A stretch of DNA of 64,000 nucleotides from Bacillus massilinigeriensis. Lineage in GTDB: Bacteria > Bacillota > Bacilli > Bacillales > Cytobacillaceae. Location: the NCBI RefSeq assembly GCF_900111815.1, contig NZ_LT630004.1, positions 114,443-178,442 on the forward strand, written 5' to 3'. Shown here piece by piece: positions 35,610 through 43,940 of this stretch. How positions within the stretch are numbered: position 1 is the first letter of the stretch; every line of letters begins with the position of its first letter. The notes under the pieces are model-generated. The model did not search any database. It was not told the origin of the DNA and saw only the letters and a program-made list of their open reading frames with translations. A program made the translations under genes and the position numbers.

Positions 35610-36929
35610 ATGAAAAATTTACTGAAAGGGATGGCAGTCTTGGTTCTCGCAATGTTCCTTGGCGAGTGTGCCGAGTTCTTGATCAATATGATCCTGGCAA
35701 GGGAGCTTGGCGAAAGCGGAATCGGCCAGTATATGACTATCCTTCCATCCATTTTCCTAATCATGATGCTGGCGAGCTTCGAATTGCCCGCATCGCTTTC
35801 TAAGCTTGTAGCCGAACGCGACAAAAAATATCATCGCAGTCTCATTAAACACGCTTTCCGCATGACGGTCATATTCAGCATTTGCCTGCTTATCATTGCT
35901 GCGATGACTATTCCATTCATTCCAGTGTTCCGCGAATCCCATCCAATTTTGAAATATATCGTGCTGCTGCTCATTCCACTAGTGTCCTTTTCTGCAATTG
36001 CCCGAGGCTACTTCATGGGCAGAGAGCACACTGGAAAAATTGCAGTCTCGCATCTTATGCGGCGCATCGTCCAAATGCTTTTGCTCGCCTCTGTGTACCA
36101 AGTGCTCGACTTCGAAAGGCCGGTCGCGCTGCTCATTGCCTTTTGTACGCTTGCCGCAAGCGAAGTAGCTGTTTTCCTTTATTTCGTTTATGCATTTATT
36201 ATTTCCTATCAGGAAATCAAACGCATGACTGGCGAGCGTTTGTCAGCAGGCGATGTAAGGCGGAGCCTGGCTTCTGTTTCGATACCTTCCACTGCATTAA
36301 GACTTTTCCATGCTCTAGCACATGCAGCACAGCCTTTCCTGATAAAATGGGCGCTCATCAAGTCGGGCGTACCGATGGACACCGCGACAGAGCAATTCGG
36401 CATGGTGGCGGGGGTCGCCATGACCATTGGCACTTTCCCGGCCTTCATTGCCCATTCCTTCATGGTTGTCCTCATCCCGGCAGTGGCTAAAATGCAGGCA
36501 GGCGCTAACCGCTTGCAGCTCAACCAATTGCTCCAGCAAGTCATGCTATTGACAGCGCTATACGGTATACCTGCTGTTGCAGCTGTCTACTTTTTCGCTG
36601 GTCCGCTTACTTCCCTGTTTTTCCACTCCGACGATGCAGCCTACTACGTGCAGCTCCTTTGGCCGTACTTTTTGCTTCATTATTTCATCATTCCCATGCA
36701 GGCCTTTCTCATCGGTCTCGGGCTCGTTAAGGATGCTTTCTACCACACCTTCTGGACGACAGCCATTACTTTTTTGATTATTTTCTTTCTTGGCTCCAGA
36801 CCTGAATGGCAGATGTCCGGCATCATTATCGGAATGAATGCTGGAACAGTCCTGCTCGCGATGATGCACTATCTCACCATTTGTAAAAAAATCGGGGTGT
36901 CTTGGACGCTCATGCAGCTGGAAAAATAG
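35610..36929 (+). CDS. SpoVB-like polysaccharide flippase (MOP superfamily)
   Basis: A 439-residue integral membrane protein with about 12-14 transmembrane segments, of the MOP/MATE-like polysaccharide exporter group that includes SpoVB, MurJ-like and YkvU proteins. Visible features are the N-terminal MFLGECAEFLINMILARELGESGIGQY pattern, ASFELPASLSKLVAE, RGYFMGREHTGKIAVSHLMRR and a repeat of that architecture in the second half. These proteins flip lipid-linked sugars across the membrane, often for sporulation peptidoglycan. AAGGGGAG before ATG 35610. No glycosyltransferase adjoins it, so the substrate is open. Confidence 0.82.
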   Translation: MKNLLKGMAVLVLAMFLGECAEFLINMILARELGESGIGQYMTILPSIFLIMMLASFELPASLSKLVAERDKKYHRSLIKHAFRMTVIFSICLLIIAAMTIPFIPVFRESHPILKYIVLLLIPLVSFSAIARGYFMGREHTGKIAVSHLMRRIVQMLLLASVYQVLDFERPVALLIAFCTLAASEVAVFLYFVYAFIISYQEIKRMTGERLSAGDVRRSLASVSIPSTALRLFHALAHAAQPFLIKWALIKSGVPMDTATEQFGMVAGVAMTIGTFPAFIAHSFMVVLIPAVAKMQAGANRLQLNQLLQQVMLLTALYGIPAVAAVYFFAGPLTSLFFHSDDAAYYVQLLWPYFLLHYFIIPMQAFLIGLGLVKDAFYHTFWTTAITFLIIFFLGSRPEWQMSGIIIGMNAGTVLLAMMHYLTICKKIGVSWTLMQLEK

Positions 36930-37017
36930 GATTCAAAAATACTCACGAAAAAGGATTTTGCCACCGAGTGGCGAATGTTATCTTAATGACTAAATGACTA
37001 AGAACAGGGGGGAAACG

Positions 37018-37482
37018 ATGGATAAAGTTTTGCGCGGCCATCACCTCTTATGTGTACACGGCTTCAGGGGAATGGGCTACAGCCCAGCTTTTATTGAAAA
37101 AATGGCTTCCATCGTCAAGGATATTAGAGACGAGAAAAAGGATTTTTTTATCACGACTGTCGAAGCTTTCGACGATGCATGCATGGCGTGCCCGCATAAA
37201 GGTGCTGCTGAATGCGAGGCGGGGGAGGGGGCCAACGAACATGTGCTGGGCATGGACGCCAAGGTGCTGCGCCATTTGGGACTGCAGCATGGCCAACAAT
37301 ACCTGAAGTCGGACATATTAAAACTCACCGCCGAAAAGGTCGTCCCGGATGACCTCGACACTCTTTGCGCCAACTGCTCATGGCTCTCCTACGGTGTCTG
37401 CAAAGAAGGAATCGCCAATTTAAGAAAAAAAGATATCGATGAACCGAAAAAAAAGCCTGCACTGCAGACTTCTAAAAAATAA
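37018..37482 (+). CDS. DUF1284 iron-sulfur-like protein
   Basis: A 154-residue cytoplasmic protein of the DUF1284 family. The N-terminal signature LRGHHLLCVHGFRGMGYS is followed by cysteines in DDACMACPHKG and CEAGEG, then CANCSW and GVCKEG near the C-terminus. The pattern suggests a metal or Fe-S cluster site; no function has been shown to my knowledge. AGGGGGGAA precedes ATG 37018. The gene ends only 2 bases before the end of the opposing, IS-split TrkA-C gene. Confidence 0.82.
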   Translation: MDKVLRGHHLLCVHGFRGMGYSPAFIEKMASIVKDIRDEKKDFFITTVEAFDDACMACPHKGAAECEAGEGANEHVLGMDAKVLRHLGLQHGQQYLKSDILKLTAEKVVPDDLDTLCANCSWLSYGVCKEGIANLRKKDIDEPKKKPALQTSKK

Positions 37483-37647
37483 ATTTAATAAGGATTTTCA
37501 TCATCCCCGACCTGCTGCCGAAGGATTTCTTCAGGAAAAATGGCTCTGATTTGTTCCGTATTACCGTACACAACAGCTCTATCCCCGGGATGGAGCTCTG
37601 TGTCGTAAGCATTTTTCCGCACTTTTACGTCTCCGCGCCGAATGAAA

Positions 37648-37663
37648 AGGACGTTTATGTCCT
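37648..37663. repeat. Left target-site duplication of IS
   Basis: AGGACGTTTATGTCCT (16 bp, with AGGAC/GTCCT palindromic ends) is repeated exactly at 39238-39253 on the other side of the element. Confidence 0.85.
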
Positions 37664-37775
37664 CAGCTTGTGGAGAAAGGCACCTTTATTTCTTCCACAA
37701 GCTTTTTTATTTTAATTCCATTTAGCTTTTTTACTGTTTAATATCTCCTTTTCATAAAAAAACAAAGATCGCCAC

Positions 37776-38543
37776 TCACTTTCCTAGCCTTGCTAGGTGT
37801 GTGACGATCTTTTTTATATTCTGGCACGCTGCAGTGAGTAGGACCTGCTCACTCGCATTGTGCAATCCCCGTAACCGGCAATAGCGAAGCCCATGCAGTT
37901 CTTTTGAATCTGCGAAGCTTCGCTCTACTTTTTCTTTTCTGAACTTATAAAGCATCTTTCCAGAGAGGGAGAGCCTGTTTTGACGAACCTTCTCCTTGAA
38001 TTCTTCCCACACATGGCGCGTAACGATCTTTTGTGTATTCCTTGATCGGGTACACTCCTTTAGGAGGGGGCATTCGGAACATCTCTTTGGATCTGACTTA
38101 TATTCACGGTAACCTTCTCTTGTCGTTGTACGATAAACTAACTCCTGTCCATTTGGACAAATGTAAACATCTTTCTCTTTATGATAGGTAAACTTCCATT
38201 TAGGAAAAAGTCCTTTTGTCGGCTGGTATCTACGATGGGCGATCACTCCAAAAACCTTACGGTCATGAAGTCCTTTACAAATTGGATTTGTTAAATATCC
38301 TGAGTCGAGTGCCACTGCTTCTACCTTAAATCCAAAACGATCCATCTGACGGTCAAGCCTAGAAAGATAAGGGACAGAGTCATGGACATTTCCCGGAGTA
38401 ACATAAGCATCAGTAATGATATTGAACTTCATATCGGTTGTTCGATGATCAAGATAACAGAACATCTCCTGCTTATTTTCCCTGGACATGAAGCCACAAT
38501 CTGGATCGGTTGTGCTTTTTCGAATTTGTTTGGTCTCTGTCAC
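37776..38543 (-). CDS. IS1182-family transposase, C-terminal part
   Basis: The second reading frame of the transposase, 255 codons from a GTG. It holds the DDE-domain segments STTDPDCGFMSR, DAYVTPGNVHDS, ALDSGYLTNP and the Cys-rich CSECPLLKECTRS, and ends with the VERSFADSKELHGLRYCRLRG signature that contains the catalytic Glu region. It is in the -1 frame relative to the N-terminal part, joined at an A6G run. GAGAGGAGGTGAC offers a ribosome site for independent start at the GTG. It might be made by frameshifting or restart, or be dead. Confidence 0.82.
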   Translation of the reverse strand: MTETKQIRKSTTDPDCGFMSRENKQEMFCYLDHRTTDMKFNIITDAYVTPGNVHDSVPYLSRLDRQMDRFGFKVEAVALDSGYLTNPICKGLHDRKVFGVIAHRRYQPTKGLFPKWKFTYHKEKDVYICPNGQELVYRTTTREGYREYKSDPKRCSECPLLKECTRSRNTQKIVTRHVWEEFKEKVRQNRLSLSGKMLYKFRKEKVERSFADSKELHGLRYCRLRGLHNASEQVLLTAACQNIKKIVTHLARLGK

Positions 38544-38557
38544 CTCCTCTCTTTCTT

Positions 38558-39151
38558 TTAGTGCTTTTTTCCGTGTTGGAATCTATCCTCTTCCACAGCT
38601 CTATTGAGTTCTTCTATGTATTCCCGAGTCTCCACTTCGACTTCTTCCCGTGTAAACTTGTGCTTATTGGCATTCGCTTTAAGGTGAGTAGAGTCAGTAA
38701 ACAGAACTCTTCCACCAACCATTTTATGATTCATGGCTAACAGGACAATCTCATCAAAAATTTCTTGAAAGATATTCGTATCTTTAAAACGGGTTCTTCT
38801 ATTCCAACTGATGGTCGAGTGGTCCGGCACAGGATCATTGAGCTTCAAGCCAAGAAACCATCGATAGGCTACATTTGTTTGCACTTCCCGTTCTAATCGG
38901 CGTTCCGAACGGATGCCATAAAAATAACCAATAAACATCATTTTAAATAGAACTAGTGGATCCGAAGGACGCCCGGTACTCTCGGAATAATAAGGACGCA
39001 ATTTCTCCCCGATAAAAGAAAAGTCTATGTACTGGTCCACCTTTCTTAAAAAGTGATCCTGGGGAACCAAATCCTCAATTAAAACAAATTCTGCTTCTCC
39101 TTGTAATTCCCTTTTCGGTTTGAACATCGCATCCACCATCCTAAGTGTCAT
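38558..39151 (-). CDS. IS1182-family transposase, N-terminal part
   Basis: The first 197 codons of the transposase: [19 protein letters not shown] (residues about 9-27), [26 protein letters not shown], the [23 protein letters not shown] motif of IS1182/IS5-group enzymes, and [15 protein letters not shown] with the catalytic aspartate. It stops shortly after HGKK where relatives continue in one frame. The stop comes just past the slippery heptamer at 38564-38570. ATG 39151; the AT-rich end of the IS upstream contains TATAAT-like sequence. Confidence 0.85.
   Translation of the reverse strand: MTLRMVDAMFKPKRELQGEAEFVLIEDLVPQDHFLRKVDQYIDFSFIGEKLRPYYSESTGRPSDPLVLFKMMFIGYFYGIRSERRLEREVQTNVAYRWFLGLKLNDPVPDHSTISWNRRTRFKDTNIFQEIFDEIVLLAMNHKMVGGRVLFTDSTHLKANANKHKFTREEVEVETREYIEELNRAVEEDRFQHGKKH
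38564..38570 (-). other. A AAA AAG slippery heptamer in transposase
   Basis: In the frame of the N-terminal transposase part the bases read GGA AAA AAG CAC TAA. The heptamer A-AAA-AAG in this phase is the classic -1 frameshift site, and a -1 slip joins the two parts without loss. The alternative is one extra A in a homopolymer run. Confidence 0.6.
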
Positions 39152-39237
39152 ATTAATAATATTATATCAAATTAACGCGGTGAATGAATAAAGAAATCGG
39201 ATAAAAATTAGGCTGTCGAGAGTTTCTCGACAGCCTG

Positions 39238-39253
39238 AGGACGTTTATGTCCT
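39238..39253. repeat. Right target-site duplication of IS
   Basis: Second copy of AGGACGTTTATGTCCT, abutting the right end of the insertion sequence. Confidence 0.85.
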
Positions 39254-39796
39254 GATTTTCTTCAATGAGCTTCCGGAACGTTTTACCGGCAAGGTCGGAT
39301 TTTTCCGGAATGGACAGCTCGGCAATTTCATCCTTCTCACTAAAAAGAATCACATCGGAAACAGGGAGATCGGCAATATTATAATTTTTCTTCAGTTCCC
39401 CTTTCAAATGCTTCCCAAGCTTTTTTTTCACAAAAGGAGTTTTCATAAACAGGGTGATAACCAGAAGCGCCGCGGCGATATAGCCGATTTCCGTGGCGAA
39501 AAAGTTATCTGATAAGAGGGAAGAAATCGCGGAAATAATGACAGCGAGGGAAAAAGCGCCGAATAGGATAAGGAAGGCACCAAGCCGCCTTCTGAATGGA
39601 TGGTCAATGATTAATTCCGACTCGCCTGTCGTAAATCCCGTACCTGTCAGCATGGAAATCACCTGGAATCTTGCCACATGATGGTCAAGACCTGTCGCGA
39701 TGAAAAGAATGACATTTATTTCGATTACGGCGAAGACAATTCCAAGGTAAATGAGGATAAATAAAAAGCCCATAAAATTTCCTCCATTTCATCAAG

Positions 39797-39828
39797 ACAA
39801 AAGAAGCCCGGGGAGGAACCCCAAGGCT
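39797..39828 (-). terminator. Leftward terminator
   Basis: On the minus strand AGCCTTGGGG pairs with CCCCGGGCT, followed by TCTTTTGT. It ends the 92-residue gene. Confidence 0.7.
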
Positions 39829-39834
39829 GGAAGG

Positions 39835-40113
39835 TTATTTTTGCTGAAGATTTTCATTGTAATAGTTAACGCCGTACATCGAACCTTCGCTGACCATTTT
39901 GTTGTCTTCTACATCATGCGGATCCGGGTTGCCTGCTTTTTGGACAGGAAGGACATCTTCTTTTCCTCTCGATTTCATCGTCATGACTTTGTCTTTGGCG
40001 TTTGTAGCCACCTTTTTCAACTTTTCCACGTTTTCCTTTGGCTTCATAGCCATCCATACTGCTGCAGCGCCAACACCGAGAAGTACATATGGTTTCATTG
40101 ATTTTGCTTGCAT
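39835..40113 (-). CDS. Small N-terminally anchored protein, 92 residues
   Basis: A small protein with a short hydrophobic N-terminus (YVLLGVGAAAVWMAM), a Lys-rich helical middle (ENVEKLKKVATNAKDKVMTMK) and a polar tail with DPHDVEDNKMVSEGSMYGVNYYNENLQ. It resembles the general form of YtxH-like envelope-stress proteins but I do not recognise a defined family. AAAGGAGGACTAAACG directly before ATG 40113 is a strong ribosome site. Its own terminator follows. It is upstream of the split TrkA-C gene in the same direction. Confidence 0.68.
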   Translation of the reverse strand: MQAKSMKPYVLLGVGAAAVWMAMKPKENVEKLKKVATNAKDKVMTMKSRGKEDVLPVQKAGNPDPHDVEDNKMVSEGSMYGVNYYNENLQQK

Positions 40114-40279
40114 CGTTTAGTCCTCCTTTTATGTTTGCCCGATATTCAGGTATATTTCGTTCCACTTGCTGTACATTAAATTTACCCTAAAGCGGGGGAA
40201 GAGAAACATGAACCTTTAAAAAAGTAAATGTTAGCAACTCCATCTTCAGGGGAATAGAAGAAGAAATTAATGAAAAGTA

Positions 40280-41227
40280 GTGAGGGACATGAATACATTT
40301 AATGAAGGCAAGTGGAAATGGTATCAAGTATCAATCAATAATATCGACGAAATCATACCTTTGACGCAAAAACATCCAGGATGCGGCATGTGGGTCAAAG
40401 AAATGGAACATAAAAAATCCAACTCTATTAGAGTGGATGCCAGGACGGAAGGGGAAGAGTTCATCTGGGGCTCGCTTGTGTACCAGCAGGATGTTGAAAG
40501 CCGGGAAGACTACAATCTGTTTCATTTTTATCTGACGAAGGAGTTTTTTGTCACCGTTGATTTTAAGCCTCCGCTTCTTGCACAAAGCGATTTTGAAGAA
40601 GTGAAAAAGCAGATGGACCACGCAGATAATGCGGTGGAAGGTTTTTTTGTGCTGATTGGGGAAATATTGAACGACTATCTTAATCGAATCGACTTGTTCG
40701 AGGACAGGCTGCACGATCTTCTCTGGAAAGTAAAAAAACAAAACAATCTTAAAATCCTTGAGCGCATTTATGATAATCGGCATGAACTTCTCATATGGAA
40801 AAACTTGATGATTCCCATCACTGAATTGAAGTTTGCCATGGAAGAAGCCTTTGGCGATGAAATCAAAGAAGGCCCGGAGTTCAAGCGGGCGACACGGAGA
40901 ATGACAAGAGGAAGAATTGTCATCCAAGAATATCAGCAGGAAATTGATACATTGATTGACCTGGAGGAAGTTGTTTCCTCGCATAGAGGAAATGAAATCA
41001 TGAAGACGTTGACCGTCATGACAATCATGTTCACGCCAGTCATGGCATGGGGCGCGCTTTGGGGAATGAACTTCAAAATCATGCCGGAGCTTGGCTGGAA
41101 ATATGGCTATTTGTACGCGCTTATCCTTATTATCGTGTCCACTCTTGGCCTGTATGTTTACCTGAAAATGAAAGGCTGGATGGGGGATATTCTGAAAGGG
41201 AAAAAGAAAAATTCGTTCTTTGAATAA
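40280..41227 (+). CDS. CorA-family divalent cation transporter
   Basis: Membrane channel for magnesium or other divalent cations, about 312-315 residues. A large cytoplasmic N-domain (1-250) with long helices precedes two C-terminal transmembrane segments, and the selectivity signature is WGMNF at the end of the first, as in CorA and B. subtilis YfjQ. The basic or acidic C-terminal tail is short. The start is uncertain: ATG 40289 and GTG 40280 are both possible, and the only GAGG lies between them. No magnesium riboswitch could be recognised upstream. Confidence 0.87.
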   Translation: MRDMNTFNEGKWKWYQVSINNIDEIIPLTQKHPGCGMWVKEMEHKKSNSIRVDARTEGEEFIWGSLVYQQDVESREDYNLFHFYLTKEFFVTVDFKPPLLAQSDFEEVKKQMDHADNAVEGFFVLIGEILNDYLNRIDLFEDRLHDLLWKVKKQNNLKILERIYDNRHELLIWKNLMIPITELKFAMEEAFGDEIKEGPEFKRATRRMTRGRIVIQEYQQEIDTLIDLEEVVSSHRGNEIMKTLTVMTIMFTPVMAWGALWGMNFKIMPELGWKYGYLYALILIIVSTLGLYVYLKMKGWMGDILKGKKKNSFFE

Positions 41228-41469
41228 AAAAATCGCTTGGAGTGGGTGACTTAGATGATAGATGTGCATGTGGATTTCCATTCTAAGCGCTTCCTCTTCC
41301 GCGGGTGGCCCGTTGGAAAGCATGAACGGATGCGTTTGGCGGTGTCTTCCCTGTCCCATGCTCCCGCAGAAGTCTCCGGGCTTCCTGATGAGATAAATCG
41401 GAAATTCTGGTCTGATTTTACCGTTTTTTTCAGTGTGTACACTCCTGCCAATTCCCAGCCCGGTCTTCA

Positions 41470-41720
41470 TCGCCCAAAACCTTAAAAATTGTCATTTTGC
41501 AATGTTTTTCTCAGGAAAAAGTAGACATTTAAGAGCAGGTAGCCGCTATTTTGCATAAGAATGTCCTCTGTAATTGGTTTCATCATTACAAAATGCAAAG
41601 TATCATACACCTGCAAAGACGGTATCTACCGTAATGGCCCGGTTATCTACGGTAAACCTCAATTTATCTACGGTAAATGCCTTTTTATCTACGGTAATCG
41701 GAGAAATATCTACAGTAGCA
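41470..41720. repeat. Dispersed repeat with 21-bp-phased TATCTACGGTAA motifs
   Basis: Begins with CCTTAAAAATTGTCATTTTG, shared with the 22-kb block. Motif starts are at 41623, 41644, 41665, 41686 and 41707, every interval exactly 21 bp, the last being the TATCTACAGTAGC variant that also closes the 22-kb copies. It occupies the gap after the CorA gene. No supported gene lies between 41228 and 41867. Confidence 0.82.
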
Positions 41721-41746
41721 TACATTAAATTCCAGATAACACGATG

Positions 41747-41780
41747 AAAGGCCTCCGCTCAAAAGGGCGGAGGCTTTATT
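41747..41780. terminator. Terminator between repeat and DUF3243 gene
   Basis: GCCTCCGC pairs with GCGGAGGC, followed by TTTATT rightward and an AT-rich tract leftward. Confidence 0.72.
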
Positions 41781-41867
41781 AGTTTCCTAACCTATAAGCA
41801 AGGTTGTCCTATTTTTCTTTATTTGAAAAATTTCACAAGCATGATTGCAGGGATATGCCATTTTTCG

Positions 41868-42200
41868 TTATTCAGCCAGTTTCACAAGCATGTGTGCAAG
41901 CTTGTGCTGTTCTTCTTCGGTGCCGACTTTCCATAGCTCTCGCAGAAGCTGTTCTTCGCGGTTGCGCGGCTCTACTTTTTCAGCGAGATAGTCAGCGATT
42001 TTTTGTGCGGCAGACGCAAGCTGCTCTTCGTTGAGGCCTGCTGTCTTTCCGAGCTGGATTCGCTTATGAAGATACGATTTAAACTCTTCGAAGTTGCCGA
42101 GAATATCGTCCGCACGTGAACTATCCATTCTATCCATTGTTTCTTCTACTTTATTTGTATTCACTGCTCCGTTTTTCTCTATCATATGATCTTTTTCCAT
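41868..42200 (-). CDS. DUF3243 protein (YmfJ-like)
   Basis: A 110-residue cytoplasmic helical protein. The DUF3243 domain occupies the C-terminal two thirds: FEEFKSYLHKRIQLGKTAGLNEEQLASAAQKIADYLAEKV, then EPRNREEQLLRELWKVGTEEEQHKLAHMLVKLAE. A polar N-terminal extension of about 35 residues precedes it. ATG 42200 is used because AAAGGAGGAG lies just upstream; the longer reading to 42278 has none. B. subtilis YmfJ belongs to this family; its function is unknown. Confidence 0.82.
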   Translation of the reverse strand: MEKDHMIEKNGAVNTNKVEETMDRMDSSRADDILGNFEEFKSYLHKRIQLGKTAGLNEEQLASAAQKIADYLAEKVEPRNREEQLLRELWKVGTEEEQHKLAHMLVKLAE

Positions 42201-42288
42201 TGTTTTCTCCTCCTTTGATTTACCGTTATGTCTATTAAATAGCCCACTATCAGCAAGCTTAAACAAGCGGCAGCACATCGGAGGAAAT

Positions 42289-42328
42289 GAAAGAAGGTAC
42301 AGGCCGCTTGGCCCGTACCTTCTTTCAG
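42289..42328. other. Near-perfect 40-base palindromic hairpin
   Basis: TGAAAGAAGGTAC and GTACCTTCTTTCA form 13 perfect pairs, and the inner AGGCC/GGCCC nearly extends the stem to a 4-base loop. No T-run flanks it on either side, so it is not an ordinary terminator. The surrounding gap (42201-42572) holds no supported gene. Confidence 0.7.
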
Positions 42329-42572
42329 TCCGCTATTTTCTAACGGTCAGGGAGAGGGGAGTGTGACACTTGGATGAACCGATTCTAAATATATCGGTTC
42401 AGGACGAGCGTCCCTTTTGCCATTTCGGCAAAACTCCCTCCGTTCGCAATGCCAATGACAGAGTCAGAAGTCGCTATGTTCTTCAACTTGAACCAGTCCC
42501 TTCATGTTATATTGGCCTTGCACTTTTTCTTTACCCGGCTGTGAAAAAATAAACCGTTGTAAAACTTGGAAA

Positions 42573-43208
42573 TCAATCGTCGCTTGAAAGAATACCAAAG
42601 ATTCGTAGCAGGCTGATGAACAAGTTGATGAAATCTAGATACAGGTTAAGCGCCATTAGCGGCACTTCTTCCGCACTGACACCATAGCGCTTCATCATGT
42701 TGAAATCATAGAGTACATAGCCGCTGAATACGAGAACGCCAACGAAAGAGAATGCGAGCATGCCCGATGATGAAAGCGGCATGAACAGATTGAAAATCGA
42801 AATAGCAATCAGCGCTAGAAGTGCTGCAAGCAGGAATCCGCGCATGAAGCTGAAGTCACGCTTTGTTTTAGTCGCATATACGGCAATGCCGGAAAAAACG
42901 ACGGTCGTGGTGCCGAGTGCCATCAAGACAACATTGGCTCCAGAAGCTGCGGTGTAATAGGCAATAATCGGGTAGGTTGTGATGCCGGAAATAAAGGTAA
43001 ATACATACAGGAATGTATAGCCTATGCTCTTTTTCCTGCGGAGGAAAAACGCCCCGATTAGCATGGCCATCTCTAAGATGGCGAGTGGCATGAAGAGTGC
43101 AGGAGGAATGAAAATGCCGCATGCCATTCCGATGAAAGAGATAGCGAGCGATAAGGCGAACGTTCTGATGACCGACGGCATAAAGGGATTTTCAGCGTGT
43201 GAGTACAT
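42573..43208 (-). CDS. Bax-inhibitor-1/YetJ-like membrane protein
   Basis: A 211-residue, seven-segment membrane protein of the TMBIM/BI-1 family. B. subtilis YetJ (214 residues) is a pH-sensitive calcium leak channel of this family. Typical stretches are FIGMACGIFIPPAL, FLYVFTFISGITTYPIIAYYTAASG, VLVFSGYVLYDFNMM and the C-terminal LNLYLDFINLFISLLRIFG, which carries the di-aspartyl-like region near the pore. ATG 43208 follows AGAGGTGG; the frame runs further upstream to 43445 without family similarity or a ribosome site. Monocistronic. Confidence 0.85.
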   Translation of the reverse strand: MYSHAENPFMPSVIRTFALSLAISFIGMACGIFIPPALFMPLAILEMAMLIGAFFLRRKKSIGYTFLYVFTFISGITTYPIIAYYTAASGANVVLMALGTTTVVFSGIAVYATKTKRDFSFMRGFLLAALLALIAISIFNLFMPLSSSGMLAFSFVGVLVFSGYVLYDFNMMKRYGVSAEEVPLMALNLYLDFINLFISLLRIFGILSSDD

Positions 43209-43358
43209 GTAATGGACCACCTCTTGATGGTTAGTGTTATATAATACGGTCCCGAACGGAAAGGGTTTCAACTTTTTACTATGCCTGCTGGTTTTACTTT
43301 TCATATCCGGAAAAAGCAGGACGCGTAGGAAAGATCGAAAGCCGGCCACCTGAAAGAC

Positions 43359-43502
43359 ATGAAACAGCTGATTATCATTACCGGCATCCTGATTACCGCC
43401 CTGGCTGTCAGCTTCGGGTTTGAGACGTATATGAATGCATTGCAAGGCACCCGGTTAGGTTATCTCCTTATGTTGTCTCTTTTATTTCTTTTTCCTTGAG
43501 AA
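43359..43502 (+). CDS. Possible small membrane peptide, 47 residues
   Basis: ATG at 43359 opens a frame for a hydrophobic peptide beginning MKQLIIITGILITALAVSFG and ending with another hydrophobic run. There is no good ribosome site and its last 12 codons overlap the 3' end of mscL on the other strand. The composition is compatible with a single-pass peptide, but the case is weak. Confidence 0.22.
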
Positions 43503-43854
43503 GGTCGCGGATTTCCCTTAACAAATCTTCTTTCACATCAGCGCGGATTTCCTCTTGTACTTCTTCTTTATGCCTGAAAGAGCTGATCAAGCGGATAAAA
43601 AGAAAAATTGAAAATGAAATAATGAAAAAATTAAAGATGTTTTGAAAGAATAACCCATACTTAATTTCTGCCTTCATAAAGGTGTACGAAAGGCCGGAAA
43701 CATTGATGCCTCCGAGTAGGATGCCGACAAGCGGCATGATGATGTCATTGACAAGCGATGTGACGATTTTTCCGAACGCACCGCCGATGATGACACCGAC
43801 AGCCAGGTCCAGCACATTCCCTTTAAGTGCAAACTTTTTAAAATCATTCCACAT
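43468..43854 (-). CDS. mscL: Large-conductance mechanosensitive channel
   Basis: Homopentameric stretch-activated channel that vents solutes during hypo-osmotic shock. The N-terminus FKKFALKGNVLDLAVGVIIGGAFGKIV carries the pore-lining first transmembrane helix with its hydrophobic gate, and NDIIMPLVGILLGG follows. The second transmembrane helix (about 70-92) and the charged C-terminal bundle (EVQEEIRADVKEDLLREIRDLLKE) are typical. The length of 128 is normal. AGGAGGAAT before the ATG. It lies between the YetJ-like gene and the acylphosphatase, all leftward but separated. Confidence 0.96.
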   Translation of the reverse strand: MWNDFKKFALKGNVLDLAVGVIIGGAFGKIVTSLVNDIIMPLVGILLGGINVSGLSYTFMKAEIKYGLFFQNIFNFFIISFSIFLFIRLISSFRHKEEVQEEIRADVKEDLLREIRDLLKEKEIKETT

Positions 43855-43940
43855 TGATAATTCCTCCTAGTAGTGTTTGCAAGGTTGTTAAAGTATTATC
43901 CGGAGGTTCAAAAAATTGAAGGCAGTAAATTAGCCTTCAA

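Larger units (their letters stand above)
37664..39237 (-). mobile_element. IS1182-type insertion sequence, about 1.57 kb
   Basis: The element begins CAGCTTGTGGAGAAA and its far end, read inward, is CAGGCTGTCGAGAAA, imperfect terminal inverted repeats. Each end also folds on itself (AGCTTGTGGA with TCCACAAGCT on the left; AGGCTGTCGAGA with TCTCGACAGCCT on the right). It carries one transposase in two overlapping-frame pieces and is flanked by a 16-bp target duplication inside a palindrome. The insertion splits a TrkA-C gene. Only this one copy is in the window. Confidence 0.87.
37485..39773 (-). pseudogene. TrkA-C (RCK_C) membrane protein split by IS
   Basis: A membrane protein with three N-terminal hydrophobic segments and a C-terminal TrkA-C nucleotide- or ligand-binding domain, interrupted by an insertion sequence. 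The N-terminal part lies at 39238-39773 (MGFLFILIYLGIVF... to EENQDINVL) and the C-terminal part at 37485-37663 (DINVLFIRRGDVKVRKNAYD...LHPGDRAVVYG, ending GDDENPY). Joining them across one copy of the target duplication restores an unbroken frame, so the insertion is recent. The truncated N-terminal product runs a further 25 codons into IS sequence. The gene is unlikely to work now. Confidence 0.87.

Noticed and set aside
40331..41470. 379-codon frame antisense to the CorA-like gene
   Set aside because: It mirrors a gene with clear family motifs, has no ribosome site, and shows no recognisable protein features.
41255..41485. 76-codon frame after the CorA-like gene
   Set aside because: No ribosome site and no conserved features. 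It runs into the dispersed repeat.
42370..42552. 60-codon frame upstream of the YetJ-like gene
   Set aside because: No ribosome site. The sequence lies in an untranslated gap and has no family resemblance.
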